Shown here: positions 46,921-62,737 of the stretch, piece after piece
Layout of the letters: every line of letters begins with the position of its first letter
Numbering within the stretch: position 1 is the stretch's first letter
From: Diphasiastrum complanatum
Taxonomy: Eukaryota; Streptophyta; Lycopodiopsida; Lycopodiales; Lycopodiaceae
Direction: 5' to 3'
Length of the DNA stretch: 64,000 nucleotides
Assembly: GCA_029204225.1 (NCBI GenBank)
Contig: CM055093.1
Coordinates: forward strand, 34,670,525 to 34,734,524
Notes under the pieces: generated by a model
Seen by the model: only the letters and a program-made list of their open reading frames with translations
The model's database searches: none
What the model was told of the DNA's origin: nothing
Position numbers and translations under genes: made by a program

Positions 46921-49207
46921 CATAGCACAATGGTGTTGCAGAAAGAAAGAACAAGACTCTACTGGAAGCTGCTAGATGCATGATAGCCTATTCAAAGGCT
47001 CCAAGAGTACTGTGGGCTGAAGTTGTAGCTACAGCGACTTATATTCAGAACAAGACAAGAAAATCCGGTGTTCCTCACACGACACCACACGAATTATGGT
47101 GGGGTAGAAAATCCAATCTGAATCACATCCGAATCTTTGGCTGTGTAGCTTATGCACATGTTCCTAATAAGCTTCGAAAGAAACTTGATGAGAAGGCCGA
47201 ACAAGGATATCTTGTAGGATATAACAATAATTTGTCATACTACAGAGTCTATATGCCAGAGACAAACACGAAGACAGTCAGAGATGTCAAATTCGATGAG
47301 AGAAGAACGATGGCCAACGATGATCATGTCAGTTATGAAGTTCTTGAAAGACAGTACTATGATCTGCTAATTGTGACAGAGGGAGCAGAGGATGAACACT
47401 CAGACAAAGATGTTCGAGTCGCATCTCATTCGAGTGACGAATTAGACGCAGAAAGATTCGCGAGGCAGCCTACTGCTATAATACTTGTAAACTGAAATGG
47501 TTTCAAACCTAGCAAAGAAGATAAAGACAAGAGCATTGTAGTTCCCAGAGGATCTCCTAGAAGGTTGACTAGAGAACAAAAGAACGCCAGCAAGATTTGT
47601 GCCAAGCAGCTCAGCTTCTACGTCTAAAGAGTTTTGTGGGTTCAGTGGAGAACCACAGAAATTCGAGAAAGAAACTGAATGTCCAGAGAAGGACAAATGG
47701 ATCCAAGCCATGAATGAGGAGATGGAATCCATGAGGAAGAATCAGGTATGGACATTGCAGCCATTACCAAATAAACGAAAGACTGTAAAATGCAAGTGGG
47801 TATATAAGAAGTATGGACCGAATGGAAACATTTTGAGGTACAAAGCCAAACTTGTAGCGAAGGAATTTTCTCAGAGATATGGTATTGACTATGCTGAAAC
47901 CTTCTCTCTTATCGTGAAACATTCGTCCCTACATTTACTATTTGCATATGCAACTTCTTATAATCTCAGGATTCACATCTTGGACGAGAAGACAACCTTC
48001 TTGCATGGTGTGCTAGACGAAGAAGTCTACATGGATCAACCTCCAGGGCATATCTTAAATTCACTTCCTACTTATGCATGCAGAATACATAGGAGTATCT
48101 AAAGTCTGAAGTAGTCAACGCGACAATGGTACAAGAAGAAAGATCAAGCCCTGAAATCCTTAGGATTCAAGCCATTAATGGCTGATTCCAATGTTTATGT
48201 AAGAATTATAGATGGGAAGATCATCATTGTAGCTGTGTATGTGGACAACACTCTGATACTCTACAAGAGTGAGGAGCTTATTGTTGAGGTGAAGTATGAT
48301 ATCTCAAAATATTTCAAGATTGCAAACCTGGGAGAAGCCAGATGTTATCTTGTCTTATAGATTGACAGAGACTATGAGGGGGGTAAATTGTACCTTCATC
48401 AGTCCCATATACCTAGAAAATCTTAGAAGATTTCAGGATGTTGAATTGCAAAGGAGCAAATACTCCAATGCTTGTAGGAACAGTCCTGACGAATGAAAAT
48501 TGTTTGAAGACTGAAGAAGAAAGAGAATTGCAACTTACACCATATAGGAAGCTGATCGGATTGTTGATGTACCTTGTAGATAACACATGTTCTTACATTG
48601 CTTATAGAGTGTTCAGGATGAGCCAATTCTGTACGAATCCATGCTCAACTCATTGGAAGATTACAAAACGACTTTTGCAATATCTTCAATTAACAAAGAT
48701 TTTGGTTTGTGTTTTTCTCGTGATGTAGGGTTCCCGATGCTTTCCTATAGTGATGCTAGTTGGGCATCTCTCAAGGACGACTGCAAAAGTGTCTCAGGAG
48801 GATACACCATCATGTCAGAAGTAGCAATTACCTGGGTCAGCAAGAAGCAAACCATTGTGGCTCAGTCATCCTATGAAACAGAGTACGTAACAGCAGCAAA
48901 GATGGCCAATGAAATCATCTGGTTCAAACAATTTCTTCACAAACTGGGCGAAACGAGAAATGAACCTCTGGTTTTGCAGATGGACAACACATCTACAATA
49001 CATTTGACAAAAGACCCTATGTTTCACTCAAGGACGAAACACATTGCAATCAAGTACCACTTGATAAGGGATCTAATTGGGAAGAAGATGCTGGAGACTA
49101 CCTTCATTGGAACGAAGGAAATGGTTGATGACATTTTCATAAAGGCCTTAGACAAATGTCTGTTCGAGAAACAGAGGAGCAGTCTTGGAGTCGTCAAGCT
49201 GCTTTGA
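46921..49207 (+). pseudogene. copia integrase end, RT and RNase H
   Basis: Starts at HNGVAERKNKTLLEAARCM and runs through the integrase end and linker (46980-47495). RT follows after a stop (47599-48102: WVYKKYGPNGNILRYKAKLV). The catalytic box near 48240 reads VYVDNTLIL, so the second Asp of YVDD is Asn and polymerase activity would be lost. RNase H (48641-49207) has SDASWASLKDDCKSVSGGY, AQSSYETEYVTAAKMANE, HSRTKHIAIKYHLIRDLI and DDIFIKALDK. A purine tract gagggag (49208-49214) follows the stop. At least four frameshifts or stops. Confidence 0.9.
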
Positions 49208-49214
49208 GAGGGAG

Positions 49215-50545
49215 TTGAAGAAACAAAATATTTTCATTGCCAAAGCTCTGCTAGCTTTCCATCCTGATTTTGACAAAAAAGGACAGAGATTAGTTTGGCT
49301 GTTTATTATTTCCAAATGTAGATAAGGTAGGCATATTTCCTTACTCACTAGCATCTTATTCATCACCTTACCATGTCCACTCTTGTAGACCAAAGGCAAC
49401 TGCCAAGCTGGAACTTATGGTCACCTATGAAGCAAATCGAAGGTAGTCCACGAAGGAAGTCGATCGAAGACCACTGTAGAGTCAACGAATACGGTTCATT
49501 ATGGTTCTCTCCTCTCAAAGAGATGAACTGCCCCAGCACCGCAAAATCCCTTGCTATGGTCTATCTGTGGTTGCTTGCCAAAGAACCTTCACGACCGAAA
49601 CACATAGTAGAGAAACGATTACGGTCACAGACGCCTGCAAAAATGGCGGATCTTCACGACCAAATCACTGGCAAGATCAACAAAGTACCACATGGAGAAC
49701 TCCATGGACGATGACGATGCACAACTGGAAGCCGTTAGAACGAGCTTAGCCATGTAATCAAATGATTAGCATAAACCACTTTTCTCTATTCCTAAATAAA
49801 CAGGATGAACAAGAGAGATGAGTTGGCTAATTTTGATGCGTCAGTCATTGATGAGTGTGAGTTATGCAGTAGCAGACACAAACTGTCACAGACACAAACT
49901 CAGAGGTAGCAAGCAGTAGCTAGTTACCAGTATATTCATGAGAGATGATATCTCTCTTGTGCCGATGCAGTTGATCTTCAAAGATTTTGTTGCAAACTTC
50001 TTTTTGATAATAGAAGAGTTGAAGCATCCTACACATCGTGTGCAATATGTGAATGACTTATCTAATGTAGTTACGTCTTCTTAGTACCTTAGCTGAAATA
50101 GATTTTCAGGAGACTGGAATTTCTAAGGGGGGAAGAAAAGTGGACATCAGTGGTAGTAAGTGTGATCTGGAAATGTATTTTGCAGTTAGGATTTTGGTAA
50201 TCCTTATAAATAATTGCTTAATACCATATATTAATTAAATTCATTTAGTTGAATTCATAACTGATATCTTTGTGACCATTGAGTTATCTGCAATTTTGGA
50301 TGTCAATTGTGATGTTAGAAGTGGAATCCGATACATGGATAACATTGGATCTGTTATTGATAGAAGCTTGTCCCTAGAGTTAATGCTCTTGGATCCATGG
50401 GGATTTAAAGCTTATCACTAACCTGGAAGGATTGAAATGTAATGTTGAGCCATGTTAATTCTTTTGTTTAAATTACAGGATCAAGTATGGATTTGTGGTA
50501 TCCATCTGATAGACATGCCATGTTGGCTATGATACCACTCTGTTT
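49215..50545. other. Probable LTR and unassigned flank
   Basis: Begins ttgaagaaac right after the purine tract of the copia fragment, so the first part is probably its 3' LTR. I could not find a TG...CA pair or a second copy to fix its end. No coding signal was recognised in the rest. Confidence 0.4.
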
Positions 50546-50557
50546 GCTCTGATACCA
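50546..50557 (-). other. tRNA-Met primer-binding site, orphan
   Basis: A perfect TGGTATCAGAGC on the minus strand. A partial repeat (gataccactctg) lies 23 bp to the left. It implies a minus-strand LTR to its right (50558 onward). The internal part that should lie to its left is not recognisable, so it is an orphan site or a chance match. Confidence 0.55.
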
Positions 50558-51020
50558 CTCTGTTGTTGCTGATTAACAATTCTGTTGGTTTGCGGATGAA
50601 GATTATCAGTTCTGGCAGATACCAAAGGAAAAAAAAAAAATTTATGAAAGAGTGATAATTGTGTTAATAGGATCGTGGATTACTTAGAGAACGGAGATTG
50701 CGAGTTGTTATTTTGTGTTGAATAGGATTATCAGTGTAGGAGTCTTAGACTGCCGTGAAAGAGAGATTGCAGAAACGAATCTGATATGAAGAGAATGTAG
50801 AAATAATTTAGATGTCAGAGTCAGCCATACATTTCTCTTATAATAATGCTTGCGTAAGAGGAGTGAGAGTTAATTTCATTCAACAAGAATGCAAAAAGAT
50901 GTAGAACAGAAGCGAATCTGTATAATAAAGTTGTAGTAACAACGATTAGGCCAGAATACAATTGCGCTAATAAGCGCGTGATCCTACTCACAGATTCAAA
51001 GCAATTGCTAAAGTTCTAAA

Positions 51021-51062
<42 letters not shown>

Positions 51063-51915
51063 ATCACTAACTTTGAGGAGTCAGCTACTGAAAGACCCGT
51101 TCTAGTCGTTTGATCTCTGATCTCGCTCACTTTATCGATAATCAATTCAATCACTCATTTACATATATAGCAACTGGAAGATCTTGCATTATTCTAGCTT
51201 TACATTTACAAGATCACTTAACAGCTGATTAATTGACTAATTAGAACAGTTGTTATTGGAATGTGAAGACGTAGACAGTCTGTACTTGAAAAAATGTGTA
51301 AAAAATGTCACATTTTTTGATGACAAAAATGCACTCAAAAAATACAAATTCTAGCCAGAACGCTGGTGACAAACTGATAAAACAAAATCTTGAACGATTC
51401 GTAAAACTTTCTCAAACTCAAATTATTTATGTTCGAGCAAGCTCTGTAACACAATCAAACAAAAAGAAACGAATTCTAAAGGAAAACGAAATGAAACGAA
51501 GCGAAGCGAAACTTAAACAAACTCTAACAATTCATGTTGTAAGCATACAGATCGCGAAATGAAACGAAATGAAGCGAAATAATTCGCGACAAGATCAATC
51601 AAGCTCTGTAACGAGACGAAATGAGACGAAACGAAACGAAACCTAAGTGAGCCTCTGAAATTGATTTGTGCTTATAGCCAAGTGATCGCGAAGCGAAACA
51701 CGAAGCAAAAATGTTCGCAAATGAAATCAGTTTGTCAGGAATTCAGATATGATTGCTGGTCGTTGCCAGCTATATCATTCCTACAATCCTTCAGAGAGCA
51801 GACAAACACTACTGATCTATGTTAACAGATAAATGTAGTATTCAACGAAATCAAACTAATGTGCGAAATTAAATGAACAAGTGAATCAGACACATGAATA
51901 ATATCAGACAAAAAT
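50558..51915. other. LTR-like stretch with CT tract and GAAACGA-rich block
   Basis: Holds (CT)18 at 51024-51059. From 51440 to 51720 the plus strand is crowded with aacgaa, aagcgaaa and atgaaacga words, a degenerate 5-6 bp periodic purine-rich block. The 51720-51900 part resembles about 23470-23700. It may be LTR sequence of the orphan primer site at 50546. Confidence 0.45.
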
Positions 51916-52197
51916 TCATTCGAGATCATACAATGTATAAAATAACATGTGCATAATAGCTACAACATTACCTATTGATCTTCTTGGTTCTATCATCAAG
52001 AGTGTTGTTGTTATAGCAACTACATCCAAAAGTTTTGAAAAAGTTGACACTCGGCCTTCTACCAAACAATATCTCAAAAGGGGTTTTTTCATCCAATATT
52101 GCACTTGGCCACCTATTGCATAGAAAATTAGCACACAACAAAGCCTGATCCCAAAAAGATGCGCATGAATTCTATTGTGCCACATGTCATTCCGCAC
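51916..52197 (-). pseudogene. copia integrase C-terminal fragment
   Basis: In a frame offset from the longest open one, the minus strand reads ALLCANFLCNRWPSAILDEK, then TPFEILFGRRPSVNFFKTFG and YNNNTLDDRTKKI, which is the C-terminal integrase to linker region of copia. Nothing upstream of it is preserved; an unrelated ORF lies directly to the right at 52213. Confidence 0.7.
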
Positions 52198-52212
52198 GTG
52201 TCACCTATCGCA

Positions 52213-52944
52213 TCAATCATTATCTGTATGGATGAATATTACTGTCTCTCCATCAATATTATCTCCACCTTTCGATGTTAATATGGCTGGTGAATAGACA
52301 GTTGGCTTTTGAAAAGCAAGCTGACTTTGAAATCTAAGAAACTCCTCTTCAGAAGGCAGATCATCTTCTTTTTTGCGCATTTCCTCCACAGCCATTTTCA
52401 AGCAATCTTTTCCTGAATAAAATTCATCCTTATTTACATCGTCAACACCAAGAAGAAGATCATCAACATCAAAATCAATTATATCTGAAAAATCATGAAG
52501 CTCTTTGCTCAAAATGCAAAGAGTCTCAGCCTCTGTGAAATCAAAAAGATCCGATATATTCAATAGTGTCAAAAAAGAATTACTATCTATATTATAAGTA
52601 GGCAATGTGATTAGAGATTTATCAGAAGGAGAAAGGGTAGTGAGTGTTTTAGGGCCTATGAACAATGCCTTGTTTCGAGCAGGATCAAAATTTGTACAAT
52701 CATTTAAACTAACACTTGTATCAATAAAAGAAGTTTCTATATCTACAGACTTGGACTTGTCAGATTTTGTATCGCTGGAAGAAGCAGCTTCAGAAGTAGA
52801 AGGGACAACATCTGAATCGTCAGAAATATTTAACAAAAGAAAAAAAAAAACAAATGTAGACTGAAACTCTACAAATCTACATTTTTTATTGTGCAGAAGC
52901 CAATATCGATTCCAGGCACGGAGATAGAAGCGGAGCATAAACAT
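52213..52944 (-). CDS. 243-residue acidic ORF of unknown function
   Basis: ATG at 52944, stop at 52213, uninterrupted. After a basic, hydrophobic start (FYLRAWNRYWLLHNKK) comes a Ser/Asp-rich segment (SEAASSSDTKSDKSKSVD), then an acidic helical body (DFDVDDLLLGVDDVNKDEFY, MAVEEMRKKEDDLPSEEEF). No zinc knuckle, protease, integrase or RT motif is visible and I recognise no family. It sits in a gap between inverted copia fragments, 16 bp from one and about 90 bp from the other. It could be a captured host gene piece, a gag-like ORF of an unrecognised element, or chance. The middle (residues 50-240) has more natural composition than the first 40 residues, so the true start may be internal or in a lost exon. 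Confidence 0.4.
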   Translation of the reverse strand: MFMLRFYLRAWNRYWLLHNKKCRFVEFQSTFVFFFLLLNISDDSDVVPSTSEAASSSDTKSDKSKSVDIETSFIDTSVSLNDCTNFDPARNKALFIGPKTLTTLSPSDKSLITLPTYNIDSNSFLTLLNISDLFDFTEAETLCILSKELHDFSDIIDFDVDDLLLGVDDVNKDEFYSGKDCLKMAVEEMRKKEDDLPSEEEFLRFQSQLAFQKPTVYSPAILTSKGGDNIDGETVIFIHTDND

Positions 52945-53029
52945 GTAAAAAAGTGCGTTTGAAATCGATATTAGGCGCTGAAATCAGAAAAATTCTCCCA
53001 AGAACAGAAAAATCGAACATCAGTTCACA

Positions 53030-53640
53030 CCTGCGTACATGCCAGAATATAATGGTGTCGCAGAAAGAAGAAACAGAACGTTGGTCAAAGGAGCCAGGTG
53101 GATGATGGCACAAGCTCAATTGCCAAGTCAATTCTGGACCTAGGCAATAGCTGCAGCTGTACACCTGCAGAACATATCAACAATGACGGCGCTGGAAGAC
53201 AAGACACCATACGAAATGTGGACAGGTAGAAAGTCTGATCTATTATACGTACATGTGTTTGGATGTGCAGCATACAAGCACATTCCAAAAGAAAAAAGAA
53301 GCAAGCTTGATGAGAAATCAGAGCAAACGATCATGGTCGGGTACTCAAACAAATCACAAGTGTACAGACTCTACGATCCAACCACGAAAAAGGTTGTTTT
53401 GAGAAAAGATGTGAAATTCAATGAGTCCACATTTCTTGGACTAAAAGATGAGAGAGGCCATGAGATCTTTGCACTGCTGCCAATTCAAAAGAGAGATTGA
53501 GGATAGACGCCAAATCAGAATGTTGAGCCGTAGACTCCAGAGCAGCAGGAAGCAGAGGATCAACCCCACGAACAAAAAACGTTCGAGCAGCGACGAAACA
53601 AACCCAGAAGGTCAACAAGACAAAGACGACCTCTAGACTG
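53030..53640 (+). pseudogene. copia integrase C-terminal fragment and linker
   Basis: Reads PEYNGVAERRNRTLVKGARW, then MMAQAQLPSQFW, a stop, and the 105-codon frame 53183-53500 with DKTPYEMWTGRKSDLLYVHV, GCAAYKHIPKEKRSKLDEKS and VGYSNKSQVYRLYD. The Glu of the integrase core is present; the two Asp are outside the fragment. It ends in a degraded acidic linker. Confidence 0.85.
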
Positions 53641-53759
53641 ATACGTTGACAATCTTCAGTGGAGCGAAGACACTCAATTCGAGTACTGCAGCTTCATTGA
53701 AGAGCTTACAACCTTTGAATTTATGTTTTGAAGCTCAAATTACTAAGAGCAATTGATTT

Positions 53760-54200
53760 TAAGTGAATCAAAAAATTGAGAATTATTTGCTCTTGTACTC
53801 ACCTCCATTGTCAGATCTGATGATCTATATCTTCTTTGAGGTGTGTCTCTCTACAAATGCCACGAACTTCTTGAAGGAATCAAATACCTCAGATTTCTTC
53901 TTTAGGTAGTAGATCGTAGTCATCCGGCTGTAGTCATCTATGAACATTAAAAAATATCTTGAACCTGAGAGCGAATCCATCTTCATCAGTCCACAAACAT
54001 CAGAGTGGACGAGCTCTTTGGCTCTTCTTCCCTCATGCGTGAAGGGATTCCGATGTTGTTTGCCTTTCTGACAGGCTTCACAAAACTCAATTTCGGGCCT
54101 TGATATCTTGAGACCTGTGATTGTGTCTTTCTTGCACATGTCGTACAGGGTCCTCATGTTCAGATGATACATCCTCCTGTGCCAGACTGATCTTCATTCT
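53760..54200 (-). pseudogene. copia pre-integrase and integrase fragment
   Basis: Frame 54172-53825: MYHLNMRTLYDMCKKDTITG, then FCEACQKGKQHRNPF (the His/Cys pre-integrase motif), LVHSDVCGLMKMDSLSG and FIDDYSRMTTIYYLKKKSEV. On the minus strand near 53820 it continues toward the second Asp region (DNGGEY-like, from about 53800). It faces the plus-strand fragment at 53030-53640, so the two form a tail-to-tail arrangement. Confidence 0.85.
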
Positions 54201-54495
54201 CTGATGCATCTAATATGTTATCAGAGTTGCTGATTATTTTGGCATGGTAGAGGTTTCTTTCTCAGCATCCGACCGTCAGCAACTTGTTTGTCGGGGCTAA
54301 AGAATAAGAAGCAGATCAATAGCAATGAAAATGAATAGAGTTTAGAGTGGAAGGCATTCGACAATCATCTGTCTCTTCTCCTTTCCTCCTCCTTGTCTCT
54401 GTGGGATTGAGCACAAATTGGAAGTGAAGGAGATGGGAGGCACCAAGCAAAACAACTTCTATTCCTTCCCTTTCTCTGCAAGCTTCTCCACACAA

Positions 54496-54642
<147 letters not shown>

Positions 54643-54911
54643 ATGAACAATGAACAATGAATGCTGTTACGTAGAGGCTGACCCTCTCTAATGCTACGGA
54701 GGGTTGGGACCCAAAAAGGTGCACCTCTTCATGAATGGGCACCAATAGGGGCTTTTAGTAGTTGGGCCCAAACTTATGGGCTGAGTCCCAAAACTGCTTT
54801 TAAATAACTAAAGTGGCCTTTGGTGAATAAAACTGCTATTTAACTGGTTTTTAAGACGAACTAGCACCTCCTAGCCTCAACAATTGGAGGTGGTGCAGTC
54901 AAATGGAGTCC

Positions 54912-58940
<4,029 letters not shown>

Positions 58941-60855
58941 CTATACAATTAATTGGGTATTAGTCTTGCCACTCACAAAAACCCAAAAAAACACCATACT
59001 ATAATGCAAACATACCTTTTGCAATATATATTGACAAGGAGTTGGGTGTGTGTGTTGGCCCAATTTAATTACCGTGCATTGAAAGACCGCTATACTATGG
59101 TCAATACTTTTGAATATAGGTTCACAGTCAGCAGTAGAAGTTAGAAATCGGAACATTCCACCACGATGTAGTTTTCCTAAGCATCCAGATTCATTCATTT
59201 TATGTCACGTGACAGTTTGATTGTTCTTCTTAAAAAAGTGTATAGGAACTTTCCTTTCTGTATTTGTTTCTAATTGAAGTTTGGTTCTAAAACATTTGTA
59301 ATCTGACTTATTCAAGTGGACATAAAGGCAGTATGATCGATGCCAATCGAGTTACTACTAAAATCTCAAATTATACCAGGCCTTGAATTGCATACTTACA
59401 ATTTATGATCCTACAGAAAATCTGGCAGCAGATTACAAGACAACCTTTTACATATCATTCAGTTGAATAATGGATTTGTGATAATAAGCATTTGTTGAGT
59501 GCACAGACATGTCACTACTAGTCTGTTTGTTAAAAGTCCATGGGCACTGCATTTGCTTTTGCATGCGGAGACTAATTAGATCTATCTACTTATTTGTTAA
59601 CAGCTCCACCACTGAAAGTAATTAATAACTTCAAAGTGCATAACTGCATTCCTTCGGACCGCAGTAAAATTAAGTTCTGCCTTAAGCCAAGGTCCCAAAT
59701 GCTTCGACTCAAAAACATTAAAACTGCAATACAAAAGAGGCATTTCACATCCCAAGAGCAACCTCACACAAAAATGTCGTATCCATGTGAAAACCTTCAA
59801 CAGCTCCCGCCTCCCACTACGCTTATTAAGTGCTTTTGCTGAGTCAATAGATAGCTGTCAAAATCAGGAAAGTAATTTGCAAGAAACTTCATAGCTGCAG
59901 TAACCAAGCTTCTTAACTTAGAGAACATTTCAGACAAAACTTTTGTAGAGAACATTTCAGACAAGACTTTCTTGAAGCACATGGGTAGTTTTGTACAGCA
60001 CCTACTTGTTTGTTGGTACAGAATGGTCATAACATAAACACAATGCACAGAAAAACATAAAGGGAAGGCTAAACCCTCATGCCACAACCTGCTTACTCTG
60101 CAACTATTAAACTAGATTATTCCACAATTGAACAGCATAGATACTTCATTTTGCTGGCTTGCTTAAAAGAGGTGGGCAGAAATTCAATAAGCACAGAAAA
60201 AGCAGAACAAGCTTGCCAATAACATAACACTCCACATGGTCTTGAACAAAGAGATGCACAAGGACACATACAAAATTTTACTTCTTTCACTGGCAGCTTT
60301 CAAAAAAAGTGCTTGTATTATTCCTTTGTTTCTTGTAATGTTGAAGTTAGTCCAAGGCCACTTTCTCAAAATTTCTGTGAATACTAAATGTTTAATTTGA
60401 TACAAGTGGGTAGGAGTGATTGAAGTACTAGTAACTGAGGAATAATATGTTTGAGCCATGACTAAAAATAGCGAGCAACCGGATCCAGGAAATTTAAAGA
60501 TTACATGTCATATCTTTGACACATAGAATTAAATAACCTAACAGATTTCTAGCTTTCATGATCTGTGCTTTTTCATTCAGACTTCAAAGCATATACAATA
60601 TGCTGCACCTTTTCCTACTATAAGTATAGAAAACTTATTTGGGGCACAGTCTTCTAGATGGCTGATAAAGTGTCAAATAATATACTTGATGGAAGAACTG
60701 ACACTAAATATTAGAAAGCCGCAAATTTACAATTCCAAACCTCTCATTATGAGCAGTCTTGTATGCTTTCATACTGTTAAGTTTTAACACATTCGACAGT
60801 GACGATGCCAAAACCGTAATACATGGCAGACATCTACACAGAGTGTACCTCAAAG
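58941..60855. other. 3' flank of the DUF506 gene
   Basis: This holds the 3' UTR and downstream DNA of the minus-strand gene ending at 60856, with no confident polyadenylation signal. A 25-bp tandem duplication (tagagaacatttcagaca twice) lies at about 59920-59970. Short frames here show no domain. Confidence 0.45.
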
Positions 60856-62711
60856 TTACCAGTTACTCGTCTTCGTTCTCAAAGGGCTGATGCCTGTTCT
60901 TTTACTTAGGCTACATGCCAAACTCAAACCCCTCTCAGAATCATCTAGCAGACCTATCCTCATGCGCCTCAACAATTCCAAACACTGCTTTGTTCCAGAG
61001 CATCTTGAAAAGGAAGGACGTCCTTTTGAAACACACAAAGCCAGGTTATCAATGATTCGTTCACATGGGAAAAACCATTTTGCGCACATATAATCAAGAG
61101 TTCTCCAAGGAGGAAAATGCATGGAATTTTGCTTCAAAGAGCACTGTGCAGCCTCTGACATGATCTGCAAGATATGGTTCAGCTTTTCAGAAAAACCAAC
61201 AAACATAGTTGGCAACAGATTCAAAGCTGCCAGATAATGCTGGGTAGGCCGAGCGATCTCAAACTGCGACCGAAAGTCCAAATCAAGTATAATGCGGCCT
61301 TCCTCGATTGAATGATCACGATCAAGTAGCAAGTCAATATATTCATATTCACCTACAGAAGTACCAAACAAACCAAGCAGTTTCCATTAAGTCCAGCACC
61401 CACTTTACCATATAAATAGGCCCAACAATTGGAAAGTATAAAGTGCCAAAAATAGGTGATGATCATATAACAAATAAGATGACAATTTCAAGAACCAACT
61501 CCAAAAAAACCTTCACAAGGACCAGTTCATGCAGTAAATCTGACAAATCTATAATAGTTAAAGAGTTTCAAAGGGCATAAGCAATGACCTCCAATAATTT
61601 TCTCTAAGTTTGGCCACCTTGCTTTACAAATAGCTGCATTATACCCCCTAGATCGGAAATGCTTGACCACAATCTGCCGAACACAGCCTCCTTTGCACTC
61701 ACTGCCTTCATCAAGGCACACCGAGTCTCGCTGCTCATCTATTGACCTCACGACTCTCTTGAGAAGAGCTAAAACACGTTTCTCAATCAGTGTCAAAGAT
61801 GATGTCAGCACCTGCAAAAGCCAAGAGCAAAACTGACAATGTTTTTATGATTGAAGTAATCTTAAAAGGATCACAGCTTATCCACATCAATTACTAAGGA
61901 AAATGAAATATATGACATGTGAATGCAACAGTGAAGACTCAACCACAATACTGTACCCAGAGGGGCCGATGGGCAGAAATTAATTATTCGTGGGACTTAG
62001 TGATACTTTCAAGGCTCTCATCAATTAGGTAACACATGAAGCATATAAAAACTTCTGCCCTTGATTAAGATCAATAAACAGAATACCTCATTAGACTGTA
62101 AGCATATATCCAAATTTTTCTCATTCAAGATCATTATTCTGCAAACAATCACACATACATTGTCCAAATCCCTCGGAAGCATAAACACCACAAACAGTTC
62201 TAAATTGTTGAATTTGGTTAAAAACCAGTCACTCTTAGCAAATAATAGTGTCAAATGACAACAATGCAGGATAAGCTAATACCTGTAAATCTTCACATAG
62301 TTTACTAGGGGTTGGTAATCCGCTGTCGCTCTCACTGCCTTCATGCATCTCACAAACATAACTTCCATTTTCTATAAATTCATGCACCATGGCCGCAAGA
62401 TCACTCTCGCTTCCACTGCTCCCAATAGAGTGCCCTGCCTGCAGTGGATACGCTATTGCATTAACCCTAACGCTCCTAGGGGCATCCTTACATGGTTCTT
62501 TATCATTCACCTTCATCTTTTCTGAAGACTCCGAAGGATTTGCGCTAGTGTAGCTGGAGGCTAAAGCAGATTCCAGTGCATTAGGAGGTTCTGTGTGGTG
62601 GACATTTGTAGAATTCAATGAATATTTTGTGTGAGATTCATAGCTCTCGGCTGGTATGGATGAAACGCTTGTGACATTGCTGAGGGAGCGTTGGTGGAAC
62701 AGGCCAGGCAT
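60856..62711 (-). CDS. DUF506 / PDDEXK_6 nuclease-fold family protein
   Basis: Three exons: 62711-62283, 61811-61589, 61352-60856. Introns are GT-AG (CAG/GTATTAG, TTGCAG/GTGCTG, GGAG/GTCATT, CTGTAG/GTGAA) and join in phase to 382 residues. The ATG at 62711 (MPGLFHQRSLSN) is chosen over the near-cognate codon upstream. Residues 1-143 are Ser-rich and variable. From about 140 the conserved domain starts: RGYNAAICKARWPN, GEYEYIDLLL, IILDLDFRSQFEIARPT (the PDDEXK-like D...E core), LLPTMFVG and PPWRTLDYMCAKWF. This order is diagnostic of plant DUF506 (PF04720). Members include the Arabidopsis root-hair-growth repressor RXR1; no nuclease activity is established, and the canonical Lys of the catalytic motif is not obvious here. 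The gene appears intact. Confidence 0.92.
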
Positions 62712-62737
62712 CTTCTTCACAAGCAAGGCTTAAAGGT

